From an uncultured bacterium (GTDB lineage Bacteria; Edwardsbacteria; AC1; EtOH8): a stretch of 13,049 nt of DNA. Numbering within the stretch: the stretch's first letter is position 1; every line of letters begins with the position of its first letter. Under the pieces are notes generated by a model, which searched no databases, was not told where the DNA came from, and saw nothing but the letters and a program-made list of their open reading frames with translations. The position numbers and the translations under genes were made by a program. Below are positions 6,607-13,049 of this stretch, piece after piece. The stretch lies in contig CALGNM010000116.1 of the NCBI GenBank assembly GCA_937958665.1, positions 1-13,049 on the forward strand, in the 5' to 3' direction.

Positions 6607-7711
6607 CAAACTAAGACAGAGCGGCCCGTGGAAAGCCGCCCGTGATTGGCGGCAGTTGTGGCGGGCGGAGGATCTCCGGCGAAGGTCGCTTCAGGGGATC
6701 GCTCTGCCGCTGCCCCGGGGTCTGGTGCTGGAGCCCACCCAACGCTGCAATCTTTCCTGCCTGATGTGCTGCCACCGCCAGCACCACACCGAGCAGAACT
6801 GCCGGGAGCTGGATACCGCCGAAGCCCTCGGCCTGATCCGGAGGCTGCGGAGCCAGAACGGCTTCCGGAGCATCGGTTTCATCGGCTCCGAGCCCTTCGT
6901 ACGCGATGACTTGGAACAGCTAATGTTGGTCGCGGTGGAGCTGGGGATGGCGGTCTCGGTGCAGACCAATTCCACCTTGCTGACCCCGGAGCGAATTGAA
7001 ATCTGGGCCGGCCAAAGGGGGCGGGTCCGCAGTTTCGGAACCTCGCTGGAGGGGCCGGCCGGGGTTGACGACCGGATCCGGCCGGGGCGGGATGTCTTTG
7101 TCCGGGCCCGGCGAGGCATCGAGCTGGCGGTGCGGGCCGGCCTGCCGGTGACGGTCAGCATCCTGATATTGGACCAGAACCGGGAGCAGTTGCCGGAGCT
7201 GATCTCCCTGCTGGGGCGGATGGAGGTGCGGTCGATCGACCTATCGTTGGTGGTCAACCATGGCCGTCCAGAGGTGGAGGAAACAGTTCGCCTGTCCGGG
7301 CTGTCTTCCAGTGAGGTCTGCATCACCACTCTGCCCGAGCTGGAATACCGGACCTCCCCGGAACATTTACGGCAGTCCCTGAGGGGCGGACTGGATCTGG
7401 CGGGCTCAATGGGCATGAGGGCCAGCACCAGCCCGGAAGGGTTTGTGGGGCATTTCGACGCCATCCGGGACGGCAGCATCAGGCGCAAGAGGCGCTTGGC
7501 CTGCGGCGCCTTGGACACGGTGCGGGTGGATCCGGCCGGCCAGCTGATCCACTGCCAGCATTTCAGGCGCAGCTTCGGTGACCTGAACAAGGTCGGGCTA
7601 AAGGAGGCCTGGAACTCCCCGGAACTGATCGAATTCCGCCGCCGCCTGGCCGGAAACAACCTGTTTCCCATCTGCGTGGACTGCTACCGGATGAGGATAT
7701 TGCCATCATGA
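6590..7711 (+). CDS. Radical SAM protein with short SPASM-like C-terminus
   Basis: The 373-residue protein carries the radical SAM signature CxxxCxxC (C53, C57, C60 in RCNLSCLMCC), which binds the 4Fe-4S cluster that cleaves S-adenosylmethionine. The following GGEP motif, which contacts the SAM amino group, appears as GSEP (near residue 100). The C-terminus has C305, then G317-x4-C322 after a VRVDPAGQLIHC strand, and a CVDC pair (C362, C365). This resembles a SPASM/twitch domain holding one auxiliary Fe-S cluster. SPASM enzymes modify peptides, sugars or cofactors. Lying between a flippase and a glycosyltransferase, this one may modify a sugar or lipid carrier, but the reaction is unknown. 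It starts inside the flippase gene (17-base overlap) and ends in an ATGA overlap with the GT4 gene, so it is translationally coupled on both sides. Confidence 0.87.
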   Translation: MSWPIDKLRQSGPWKAARDWRQLWRAEDLRRRSLQGIALPLPRGLVLEPTQRCNLSCLMCCHRQHHTEQNCRELDTAEALGLIRRLRSQNGFRSIGFIGSEPFVRDDLEQLMLVAVELGMAVSVQTNSTLLTPERIEIWAGQRGRVRSFGTSLEGPAGVDDRIRPGRDVFVRARRGIELAVRAGLPVTVSILILDQNREQLPELISLLGRMEVRSIDLSLVVNHGRPEVEETVRLSGLSSSEVCITTLPELEYRTSPEHLRQSLRGGLDLAGSMGMRASTSPEGFVGHFDAIRDGSIRRKRRLACGALDTVRVDPAGQLIHCQHFRRSFGDLNKVGLKEAWNSPELIEFRRRLAGNNLFPICVDCYRMRILPS

Positions 7712-8970
7712 AGAAGGTGTTGGGGCTGACGGCCATCGAGGCCCCCTTCCGCTCCCGGCTGGTGGAGACCCAGTTCTTCGGGCCGCTGGCCCAGGCCAGC
7801 CAGGGCGGGGCTTGGCGCCTTTCCTTTCTGTCCTTGGTGCCGGCAACGTTCTTTTTGGGCCGCCCTGGCGTTTGGGGCAGATTGTCCGGCCACCTGAGCC
7901 GCATCCGCCGAACCAAATCCGATCTGTCTTTGGCTGGAATCGTCTGGCGGCTGCAGGTAACGCTGTATCCATTGTTCCCCGTTCAGTTCAACCTGAGACC
8001 GTTGGAAGCAGCTTTGTTTCTGGCCGTCTCGCTGCCGGGGCTGTGGCTGAAACTGTGGGCCACCCGTCCTGATCTGGTGATCGCCCGCAGCTACCCGGCC
8101 GCCCTGCTGGCCTGGCTGGCCAGGAGGGCCTTGGGCATACCCTACCTGTTCGACCTGCGGGGGATGTATCCCGAGGAGTCGGTCAACGCCGGGCGATTCG
8201 AGTTGGGATCCGCCGGCTACCATTTCTGGAAAGGGTGGGAGAGGAGGCTTATATCATCCGCCGCCCGGTGCGTGGTGGTCTCCCAGCCATTTGCCGAACA
8301 GCTGGCCTCCATCGACCAGGGGGCCAAGGTTTCGGTGATCCCCTGCTGTGTCGACCAGGGCAGTATCCGGACGGGCGACAAGCAGGCCTTAAAGGCCAAA
8401 TACGGATTGTCCGGCCGTTTCGTGCTGCTTCATCTGGGATCGTTTGGCACTCCGGGCGACCGCGGATTGGCGGGCAGATACCTGAAGCGCTTTCAAACCA
8501 TCAGGCCCGATGCGGTCCTGGTGGTGGCCTCGGCCACGCCGGCCTTCGGTCCGGCTATCCGAGATGCCCTGCAGGCCGAGGGGCTGGCCTCCGGCGATTA
8601 CCGGGTATTTCACCCCTCGTCAGCCGAGGTGGCCGAGATGCTGTCACTGGGCGACGCCGGGTTGATACTGGAGCGAAAAATGCCCAACACCAAGGTTTGC
8701 CTGTCGGTCAAGCTGGGCGAATACCTGGCGGCCGGCCTGCCGGTGATCTGCACTCCGCACGTGGAGGGGGTGGCACGGCTGGTGGACCGGTACCAATGCG
8801 GCCTCATCGTAGACCCCGATTGTGATCCTCCGCTGGACGGAGAGAGGGATTTTTTAAACCTCTACCGGGAGTTTCAGGAGAACGGCTTCCGGCTGGTAAG
8901 CCAGCAGCTGTCTTTGGAGCGATGTTCGGCCCGGTGGCGGGAGATAATAGAGCAGGAACTATCCGGATAA
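7708..8970 (+). CDS. Family 4-type glycosyltransferase (GT-B fold)
   Basis: The 420-residue protein has the two-domain layout of GT4 enzymes, which transfer a sugar from a nucleotide-sugar donor with retention of configuration. The N-terminal half contains DLVIARSYPAALLAW and a YLFDLRGMYPEE motif. The C-terminal donor domain contains FVLLHLGSFG, DAVLVVAS, and KLGEYLAAGLPVICTP, which fits the conserved K..EYLA.G.PVI..P pattern near the donor site. Its acceptor and donor sugars are unknown. The start overlaps the radical SAM stop (ATGA), with TGAGGA about 10 bases upstream. It likely adds one sugar to the growing lipid-linked glycan on the cytoplasmic side of the membrane. Confidence 0.87.
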   Translation: MKKVLGLTAIEAPFRSRLVETQFFGPLAQASQGGAWRLSFLSLVPATFFLGRPGVWGRLSGHLSRIRRTKSDLSLAGIVWRLQVTLYPLFPVQFNLRPLEAALFLAVSLPGLWLKLWATRPDLVIARSYPAALLAWLARRALGIPYLFDLRGMYPEESVNAGRFELGSAGYHFWKGWERRLISSAARCVVVSQPFAEQLASIDQGAKVSVIPCCVDQGSIRTGDKQALKAKYGLSGRFVLLHLGSFGTPGDRGLAGRYLKRFQTIRPDAVLVVASATPAFGPAIRDALQAEGLASGDYRVFHPSSAEVAEMLSLGDAGLILERKMPNTKVCLSVKLGEYLAAGLPVICTPHVEGVARLVDRYQCGLIVDPDCDPPLDGERDFLNLYREFQENGFRLVSQQLSLERCSARWREIIEQELSG

Positions 8971-8975
8971 AGGAG
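8971..8975 (+). promoter_or_regulatory. Ribosome binding site that sets the deacetylase start
   Basis: AGGAG lies 6 bases before ATG 8982, within the 11-base gap after the GT4 gene. An in-frame start at 8922 would overlap the GT4 gene by 49 bases and add 20 residues ahead of the conserved family N-terminus, so it is rejected. Confidence 0.7.
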
Positions 8976-8981
8976 CGGAAG

Positions 8982-9611
8982 ATGTTCAAGAAGGTGCTGG
9001 TCCTGGCGCCCCACACCGACGACGGCGAGTTCGGCTGCGGCGGCTATATGGCAAAACTGCTGGGAGAGGGGGCTGAGGTCTCTTATGCCGCATTTTCCTC
9101 GGCCGAAAAATCCCTGCCGCCGGGCATCCATCCCGATACCCTGAAAAATGAACTGAACGCTGCCCTGGACAGCCTGGGAATTGCCGGCCGCAACAGGTTC
9201 GTCTATGACTACGGGGTCAGGGATTTTCCGGAGCACCGCCAGTCGATTTTGGACGAGATGATAGCCCTCAAGGACCGGACCGACCCCGACCTGGTGCTGA
9301 TGCCCAGCTTCAACGATACCCACCAGGACCACCAGACCATCGCCCAGGAGGGGTTCCGGGCCTTCAAGGACCGAACCATATTGGGTTATGAGATACCCTG
9401 GAACAACAGGACCTTCAACACCGAGTCCTTTGTGCTGTTGGGGGAGGACCACATCAAGGCCAAGGTTAGGGCCCTGGAATGCTACCGCTCACAGCTGGAC
9501 CGCTTCTACGCCAACGAGGGATTCATCCGGGCCCTGGCCAGAACCCGGGGCACCCAGATCGGGGCCACCTACGCCGAGGCCTTCGAGGTTGTCAGGTGGG
9601 TGATCCGATAG
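8982..9611 (+). CDS. PIG-L/LmbE-family zinc deacetylase
   Basis: The 209-residue protein starts almost directly with the PIG-L signature: LAPHTDDGEFGCGG (residues 8-21), matching the family AHPDDxE...GGG pattern with H11, D13, D14 and E16, followed by THQDH (113-117) with H114, D116 and H117. H11, D14 and H114 are the probable Zn ligands and D13 the likely general base. The family removes acetyl groups from N-acetylglucosaminyl or related substrates (GlcNAc-PI, mycothiol and bacillithiol precursors, antibiotics). Here, among glycosyltransferase genes, it may deacetylate an N-acetyl sugar of the glycan or its lipid-linked intermediate. The usual proline of HPDD is replaced by threonine, a mild change. 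It ends one base before the WbqC-like gene. Confidence 0.9.
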   Translation: MFKKVLVLAPHTDDGEFGCGGYMAKLLGEGAEVSYAAFSSAEKSLPPGIHPDTLKNELNAALDSLGIAGRNRFVYDYGVRDFPEHRQSILDEMIALKDRTDPDLVLMPSFNDTHQDHQTIAQEGFRAFKDRTILGYEIPWNNRTFNTESFVLLGEDHIKAKVRALECYRSQLDRFYANEGFIRALARTRGTQIGATYAEAFEVVRWVIR

Positions 9612-9612
9612 C

Positions 9613-10308
9613 ATGATTCTGGCCGCCCACCAGCCCAACTACCTGCCCTGGGCCGGCTTCTTTTACAAGATGGCCCGCTGCGACCAGTTCGTCCTGCTGG
9701 ACGGAGTCCAGTATTCGCGCACCTCCTATACCGCCCGCTGTCAGATCAAGGGGCCGGCCGGCCGGCCCCGCTGGCTCTCGGTACCGGTGTTCAAGAAGGG
9801 CAGATACCACCAGGATATTTCGTCGGTGGAGGTAGATAACCAGGCCGATTGGCAGCGGACCCATCGCAGGAGCCTGGAGAGCTGTTACCGGAAGGCCCCC
9901 CACTTCCAGGAGATATTGTCCCTGATTGAGCCGGCCCTCGACCGCAATTGGGGGCACTTGGCCGAGATGAACACCTGCCTGATCAAGGCCATCGCCCAGA
10001 GTTTGATGATACGGCCAACATTTTGCCGGCTTTCAGACGCCGGCCTGGAAACCGGCTCCAGCCAGATGCTGGTCGATCTCTGCCTAAAATATTCGGCCAA
10101 CGTATATCTCTCCGGCCCGGGAGGCAGGAGATACCTGGACGAAGCCCTGTTCGCCAGGTCCGGCATTGAATTGAGGTTTGTCAACTACCATTCCCGGCCC
10201 TATCCCCAGCTGTGGGGCGATTTCGTGCCCGGCCTCTCGGTGGTGGATATGCTGTTCAACTGCGGCCTTCCAGCCGCCCGCAGGATGGTGGGAGCCGATG
10301 GAGACTGA
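9613..10308 (+). CDS. WbqC-like family protein
   Basis: The 231-residue protein begins with AAHQPNYLPWAGFFYKM (residues 4-20), the hallmark N-terminus of the WbqC-like family, followed by CDQFVLLDGVQYSR. Family members are common in O-antigen and other surface polysaccharide loci, and in glycolipid or antibiotic clusters. Their biochemical activity is not firmly established; a role in modifying amino sugars has been suggested by context. It lies directly after the PIG-L deacetylase with a one-base gap, so the two may act on the same sugar (inference). Its last 11 bases overlap the GT2 gene. A perfect 20-bp palindrome built of GGCC/CCGG units lies within it at 9750-9769. Confidence 0.9.
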   Translation: MILAAHQPNYLPWAGFFYKMARCDQFVLLDGVQYSRTSYTARCQIKGPAGRPRWLSVPVFKKGRYHQDISSVEVDNQADWQRTHRRSLESCYRKAPHFQEILSLIEPALDRNWGHLAEMNTCLIKAIAQSLMIRPTFCRLSDAGLETGSSQMLVDLCLKYSANVYLSGPGGRRYLDEALFARSGIELRFVNYHSRPYPQLWGDFVPGLSVVDMLFNCGLPAARRMVGADGD

Positions 10309-11200
10309 TCCCAAAATCTCAGTGATAATTCCCACCTTCCGGAACCGGGAATTCCTTAAGCTTTGCCTGCCGGAATACCTGAAGACCCCGGGCTGTGAGG
10401 TGATAGTGGGCTTGGACGGCTTCAATCGGGAATACCTGGAATGGCTGGAGGGCCAGCCGGTCACCATTAGCCTTACCCGGAAACGCCAGGGTCTGTGCAC
10501 CGCCACCAATCTGGCGGCTGGCCTGGCCCGGGGCGAATACCTCTTTTGCTGCAACGATGACATGGTGCCAGGGCCCGGATGGGAGAAGCCCCTGCTGTTG
10601 CTGGCCGAAAGGGGGGGCATCGTTAGCGCCAGCGTTTGGGAGCCGGGACTGATCGAGGTCCCGCCCAGCCATCGGAAGATCGATCTGGGGCACGACCCTC
10701 AAAGCTTCCAGTCAAAGGATTTTCAGCTTTTAGCCGGCCGGGAGCTGGAGGCCCAGGGGGAGGCGAGCGAGCCGGGGATCAACTATCCCTTTCTTATTTC
10801 TGCTGAGGCATGGAGGATTTTGGGCGGTCTGGACGAGCGCTTCAACCCCGGCTCGGCCTCCGATCCCGACCTGTTCATCCGGGCGGCCCTGTCAAACCCC
10901 GCTCCGGCCATGGTACGGGCCGGGGGATCGGTCTTCTACCACTTCGCCGGGCGTTCCGGCATCTACGCCGGCGGCCGGGTTTCTCTGTGGTGGAAATTGC
11001 ACCGAAGACACTCTCTTTTGATGTTCCGTCGCAAATGGGGGCGGAGGTGGCAGCACCACTTCGGCCAGGTCCCGGATATATCCGGATGGAAAGCCTTGAG
11101 GCCCGCTCCTGAGCCTTGGCTTTCCGGCAGGCTATGGCGGCTGCTGAGTTTTGGCCCGGCCGGGCCTCATCAGGTGATCAGAGGCCGGGGCTGGCGATGA
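10298..11200 (+). CDS. Family 2-type glycosyltransferase (GT-A fold)
   Basis: The 300-residue protein opens with ISVIIPTFRN (residues 7-16), the nucleotide-sugar-binding strand of GT2 enzymes, followed by GLDG (38-41), a G...ATNLAAGLARGEYL helix and strand, and a NDDM metal-binding motif (86-89) in place of the DxD. A later NPGSASDPDLFIR segment fits the acceptor and catalytic region. GT2 enzymes invert configuration at the anomeric carbon. ATG 10298 was chosen because the conserved strand begins six residues later and GGGAG lies just upstream; an in-frame ATG at 10178 would add 40 non-homologous residues inside the WbqC gene. The stop overlaps the methyltransferase start (ATGA). The sugar transferred is unknown. 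Confidence 0.87.
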   Translation: METDPKISVIIPTFRNREFLKLCLPEYLKTPGCEVIVGLDGFNREYLEWLEGQPVTISLTRKRQGLCTATNLAAGLARGEYLFCCNDDMVPGPGWEKPLLLLAERGGIVSASVWEPGLIEVPPSHRKIDLGHDPQSFQSKDFQLLAGRELEAQGEASEPGINYPFLISAEAWRILGGLDERFNPGSASDPDLFIRAALSNPAPAMVRAGGSVFYHFAGRSGIYAGGRVSLWWKLHRRHSLLMFRRKWGRRWQHHFGQVPDISGWKALRPAPEPWLSGRLWRLLSFGPAGPHQVIRGRGWR

Positions 11201-12189
11201 GGACGGAGCTGGTCGGAATCCTGAAATGCCTGCGGTGCGGGGCCGAGGGGCTCCAGCTGAAGAATGCGGAACATGACGGCCGGGAGGTGGCCTCTGGCTC
11301 GGTGGCCTGCCGGAGATGCGGGCTGGAGTACAAAATAATAGACGGAATCCTGGACGCCTTGGTCTTTCCCGACCCGACAGTGGCGGCCGCCCGGGAGGCT
11401 TATCGCAGATCCAAATCATCGCGGATAGAACGGAGCCCGGAGGACCTTGCCCGCCGCGGGCATCTGGACCGGGAATACCTTAAGGACAGCGAGGCTAATT
11501 TCAGCCAAATGTTGGAAGGGCTGGGGACATCGGACGGCTGGGCATTGGACATCGGGGCCGGGACCGGATGGACCACCGCCGGAGTGGCCCGCAAGGGCTA
11601 TCGGGCGGTGGCGTTGGACATCTCGGCCGACCACAAGCTGGAGCTGGCCAAGCATCATTTTGGGCCGGGCCTCTATTTCGACCGGGTGCTGGCCGACATG
11701 AATCACCTGCCCTTCCGGGATAGCTCATTTTCCTTGGCATTTTCATCGGCCTCCCTGCACCACAGCCGCGACCTTCGGATCAGCCTGAACGAGATCTCCC
11801 GGGCCACGGCTTTGGGAGGTCGGCTGGAGCTGATCAACGAGCCGGTTCTCGGCATTTTGGAGCGTTTTCTGCCGGGGCGGGGGCATTTGGAGGCCGAGGA
11901 TGGGGTGCTCGAGAACCATTACAGCTATTCGGTTTGGACAAAGACCCTTAAGGGGGCGGGATTCGACGGACGGGCAAAATTTCCCGAGAACATCGCCAGC
12001 CGTTTGGCGTCGGGAGATTTCTCAAAGCGTCACAAATTTTTCCGGATAGCCAAGGCGTTGGCAGGTTTATGGTCAATCCAAGTGGCCAGGGTGCTTCAAA
12101 AGAAGGTCCTGTTTCGGCCGGGGATGATCCTGCTGGGCCTGCCGCTGTGCTATTCCGGGCGAAAGATCAGGGATAGCATAAATGCGTGA
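11197..12189 (+). CDS. Class I SAM-dependent methyltransferase with N-terminal zinc ribbon
   Basis: The 330-residue protein starts with a Trm112-like zinc ribbon: CxxC at C11/C14 and CxxC at C38/C41, followed by LEYKIIDGI. A class I methyltransferase domain follows, with motif I LDIGAGTGW (117-125), an acidic residue ending the next strand (ALDIS), a DMNHLPFRDSSF segment and a SSASLHH loop. The pairing is common in small-molecule and glycan methyltransferases; the ribbon may be structural or involved in substrate binding. It probably O- or N-methylates a sugar of the glycan or an intermediate, but the acceptor is unknown. ATG 11197 overlaps the GT2 stop (ATGA) and has GGGG 6 bases upstream. 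Its last 8 bases overlap the GT9 gene. Confidence 0.87.
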   Translation: MRTELVGILKCLRCGAEGLQLKNAEHDGREVASGSVACRRCGLEYKIIDGILDALVFPDPTVAAAREAYRRSKSSRIERSPEDLARRGHLDREYLKDSEANFSQMLEGLGTSDGWALDIGAGTGWTTAGVARKGYRAVALDISADHKLELAKHHFGPGLYFDRVLADMNHLPFRDSSFSLAFSSASLHHSRDLRISLNEISRATALGGRLELINEPVLGILERFLPGRGHLEAEDGVLENHYSYSVWTKTLKGAGFDGRAKFPENIASRLASGDFSKRHKFFRIAKALAGLWSIQVARVLQKKVLFRPGMILLGLPLCYSGRKIRDSINA

Positions 12190-13002
12190 CGCGTCGACCC
12201 ATAACCACAAGGCCCCGGTGAGGGTGCTGTTCTTCGTTTGGGGTGGGATTGGGAACATGGTGATGGCCCTGCCGGCCATCGATTCAGCCATCGGCCGCAA
12301 TGGCCAAAGAAAGGTGATGGTGGCCGCCCAGAAGCCGGAGATGCTGGAACTGCTGTATGGCCGAGATTTGGCTGGAAGGCTGGTCATGGACTCGTTGGAT
12401 AGCTTTCAGAATGCCCGGAGATTTGGGCCACAGGTTGCGATAAACACCGTCCCCTCTCCCCGGCTAAGGGGCGGGCTGTGGGCTCTGCTCAGCGGGGCCG
12501 GAATAAGGATTAGTTCCCGGCAGTTTGCCGGGCCATTCATCAACCATCCTTTGCCGGATACCCGGGGCCACTTCTCACAGATGAACCATGACCTTCTGTC
12601 TCCGCTGGGGATTCAGGAAAGGGCTGAATATCCCAGACTGATGGTTAATCCTGCCTGGAATCGCCCGGCCGAGGATCTTTTAAGACAGTTCAATATTGGT
12701 GCTCAACACAAATTGGCCGGATTGCATCCCGGGGCCGGCCAGGCCATGAAGCGTTGGTCTTTAGGCAATTTCGCTGAGGTGGGTAGGCAGCTGGCCAAAA
12801 GGGGATACCGGATCATTGTTCTGGGTGGTCCCGAGGAGGTGCTTCTGGCGGCCGAAGTGGCACGGCAGATTGGCTCCGGGGCGGTCTCGGCAGCCGGGCG
12901 GGGCGGACTGGGGCTGGCCTTGGCTTTGATCTCGCGATGCCGGGTGGTGATATCCAACGACAGCGGCCTGGCCCACTGCTCGGCCGCCTTGGGGGTCCCA
13001 AC
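12182..13002 (+). CDS. GT9 (heptosyltransferase-family) glycosyltransferase, 3'-truncated
   Basis: The frame runs from ATG 12182, with AGGG about 9 bases upstream and an 8-base overlap with the methyltransferase gene, to the adapter at 13003. It gives 273 complete genomic residues with no stop codon. Motifs fit the ADP-heptose:LPS heptosyltransferase family: FVWGGIGNMVMALPAI (residues 18-33), a GLHPGAGQAMKRW donor-site stretch, IIVLGGPEE, and SNDSGLAHCSAALGVP (258-273), the conserved C-terminal loop. Family members are about 330-350 residues, so roughly 60-80 residues are missing. Reading on into 13003-13049 would append adapter-encoded residues and must be avoided. GT9 enzymes transfer heptose or other sugars in lipopolysaccharide or related glycan assembly; the sugar here is not known. 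Confidence 0.9.
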
Positions 13003-13049
13003 AGATCGGAAGAGCACACGTCTGAACTCCAGTCACCGAATACGATCTC
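13003..13049 (+). other. Illumina TruSeq read-1 adapter with index (contaminant)
   Basis: Bases 13003-13036 are an exact match to the 34-base TruSeq indexed adapter, beginning AGATCGGAAGAGC and ending CCAGTCAC. They are followed by an 8-base index (CGAATACG, 13037-13044) and the first bases of the constant region (ATCTC, 13045-13049). This is read-through of a short insert, not biology. On the reverse strand it produces a familiar artificial peptide start (MTGVQTCALPI). Confidence 0.99.

Noticed and set aside
6691-7671. A 326-codon open frame on the - strand opposite the radical SAM gene
   Set aside because: It is Ser/Arg-rich with no motif, while the + strand frame has all radical SAM signatures.
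10178-10297. Upstream in-frame start for the GT2 gene
   Set aside because: The added 40 residues are an out-of-frame reading of the WbqC-like gene; the GT2 fold starts just after ATG 10298.
53-13002. CRISPR arrays, tRNA/rRNA genes, insertion sequences, integrase or attachment sites
   Set aside because: No regularly spaced repeats, tRNA-like folds, transposase motifs or paired terminal repeats were recognised by reading both strands.
12761-13036. Reverse-strand open frame starting MTGVQTCALPI
   Set aside because: Its N-terminus is translated from the Illumina adapter; it is a known contamination signature.

Overview
The window is a GC-rich (roughly 60% by eye) bacterial assembly contig, bounded at both ends by Illumina adapter sequence (bases 1-52 and 13003-13049), so about 12.95 kb is genomic. 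Every gene lies on the + strand, is tightly packed and is often overlapping. A GT9 (heptosyltransferase-type) glycosyltransferase and a Wzx-like flippase suggest an envelope with LPS-like or other lipid-linked surface glycan, probably a diderm. The species cannot be told from the sequence. Untrimmed adapter and the unusual gene mix suggest a metagenome-derived, little-known lineage (inference).

Region 1 (53-4108) holds four genes in a row: the 3' part of a DUF1189-like membrane protein, a PHP-type phosphoesterase of the histidinol-phosphatase (HisJ) family, the HMP/HMP-P kinase ThiD (ATGA overlap with the PHP gene), and a 646-residue BatA-like membrane protein with a VWA domain and an intact DxSxS metal site.

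Region 2 (about 4097-5319) is a self-contained unit: a candidate sigma70 promoter, a strong ribosome binding site, a two-TM protein with a Cache-like extracytoplasmic domain and a long charged coiled-coil tail, then a 12-bp hairpin with a T5 tract that looks like an intrinsic terminator.

Region 3 (5323-13002) is a surface-glycan cluster of eight genes with almost no intergenic DNA: flippase, radical SAM/SPASM-like enzyme, GT4 glycosyltransferase, PIG-L/LmbE deacetylase, WbqC-like protein, GT2 glycosyltransferase, zinc-ribbon SAM methyltransferase, and a 3'-truncated GT9 glycosyltransferase. Together they could build (GT4, GT2, GT9), modify (radical SAM, deacetylase, methyltransferase, WbqC) and translocate (flippase) a lipid-linked glycan. 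No initiating transferase, Wzy polymerase or ligase is visible, so the cluster probably continues beyond the contig.

The most unusual points are the terminator that ends only 3 nt before the first start codon of the glycan cluster (a possible attenuator), the Cache/coiled-coil protein with no output domain, and the radical SAM enzyme embedded among glycan genes. No gene-free stretch exceeds 300 bases, and I saw no tRNA, rRNA, CRISPR, transposase or integrase.
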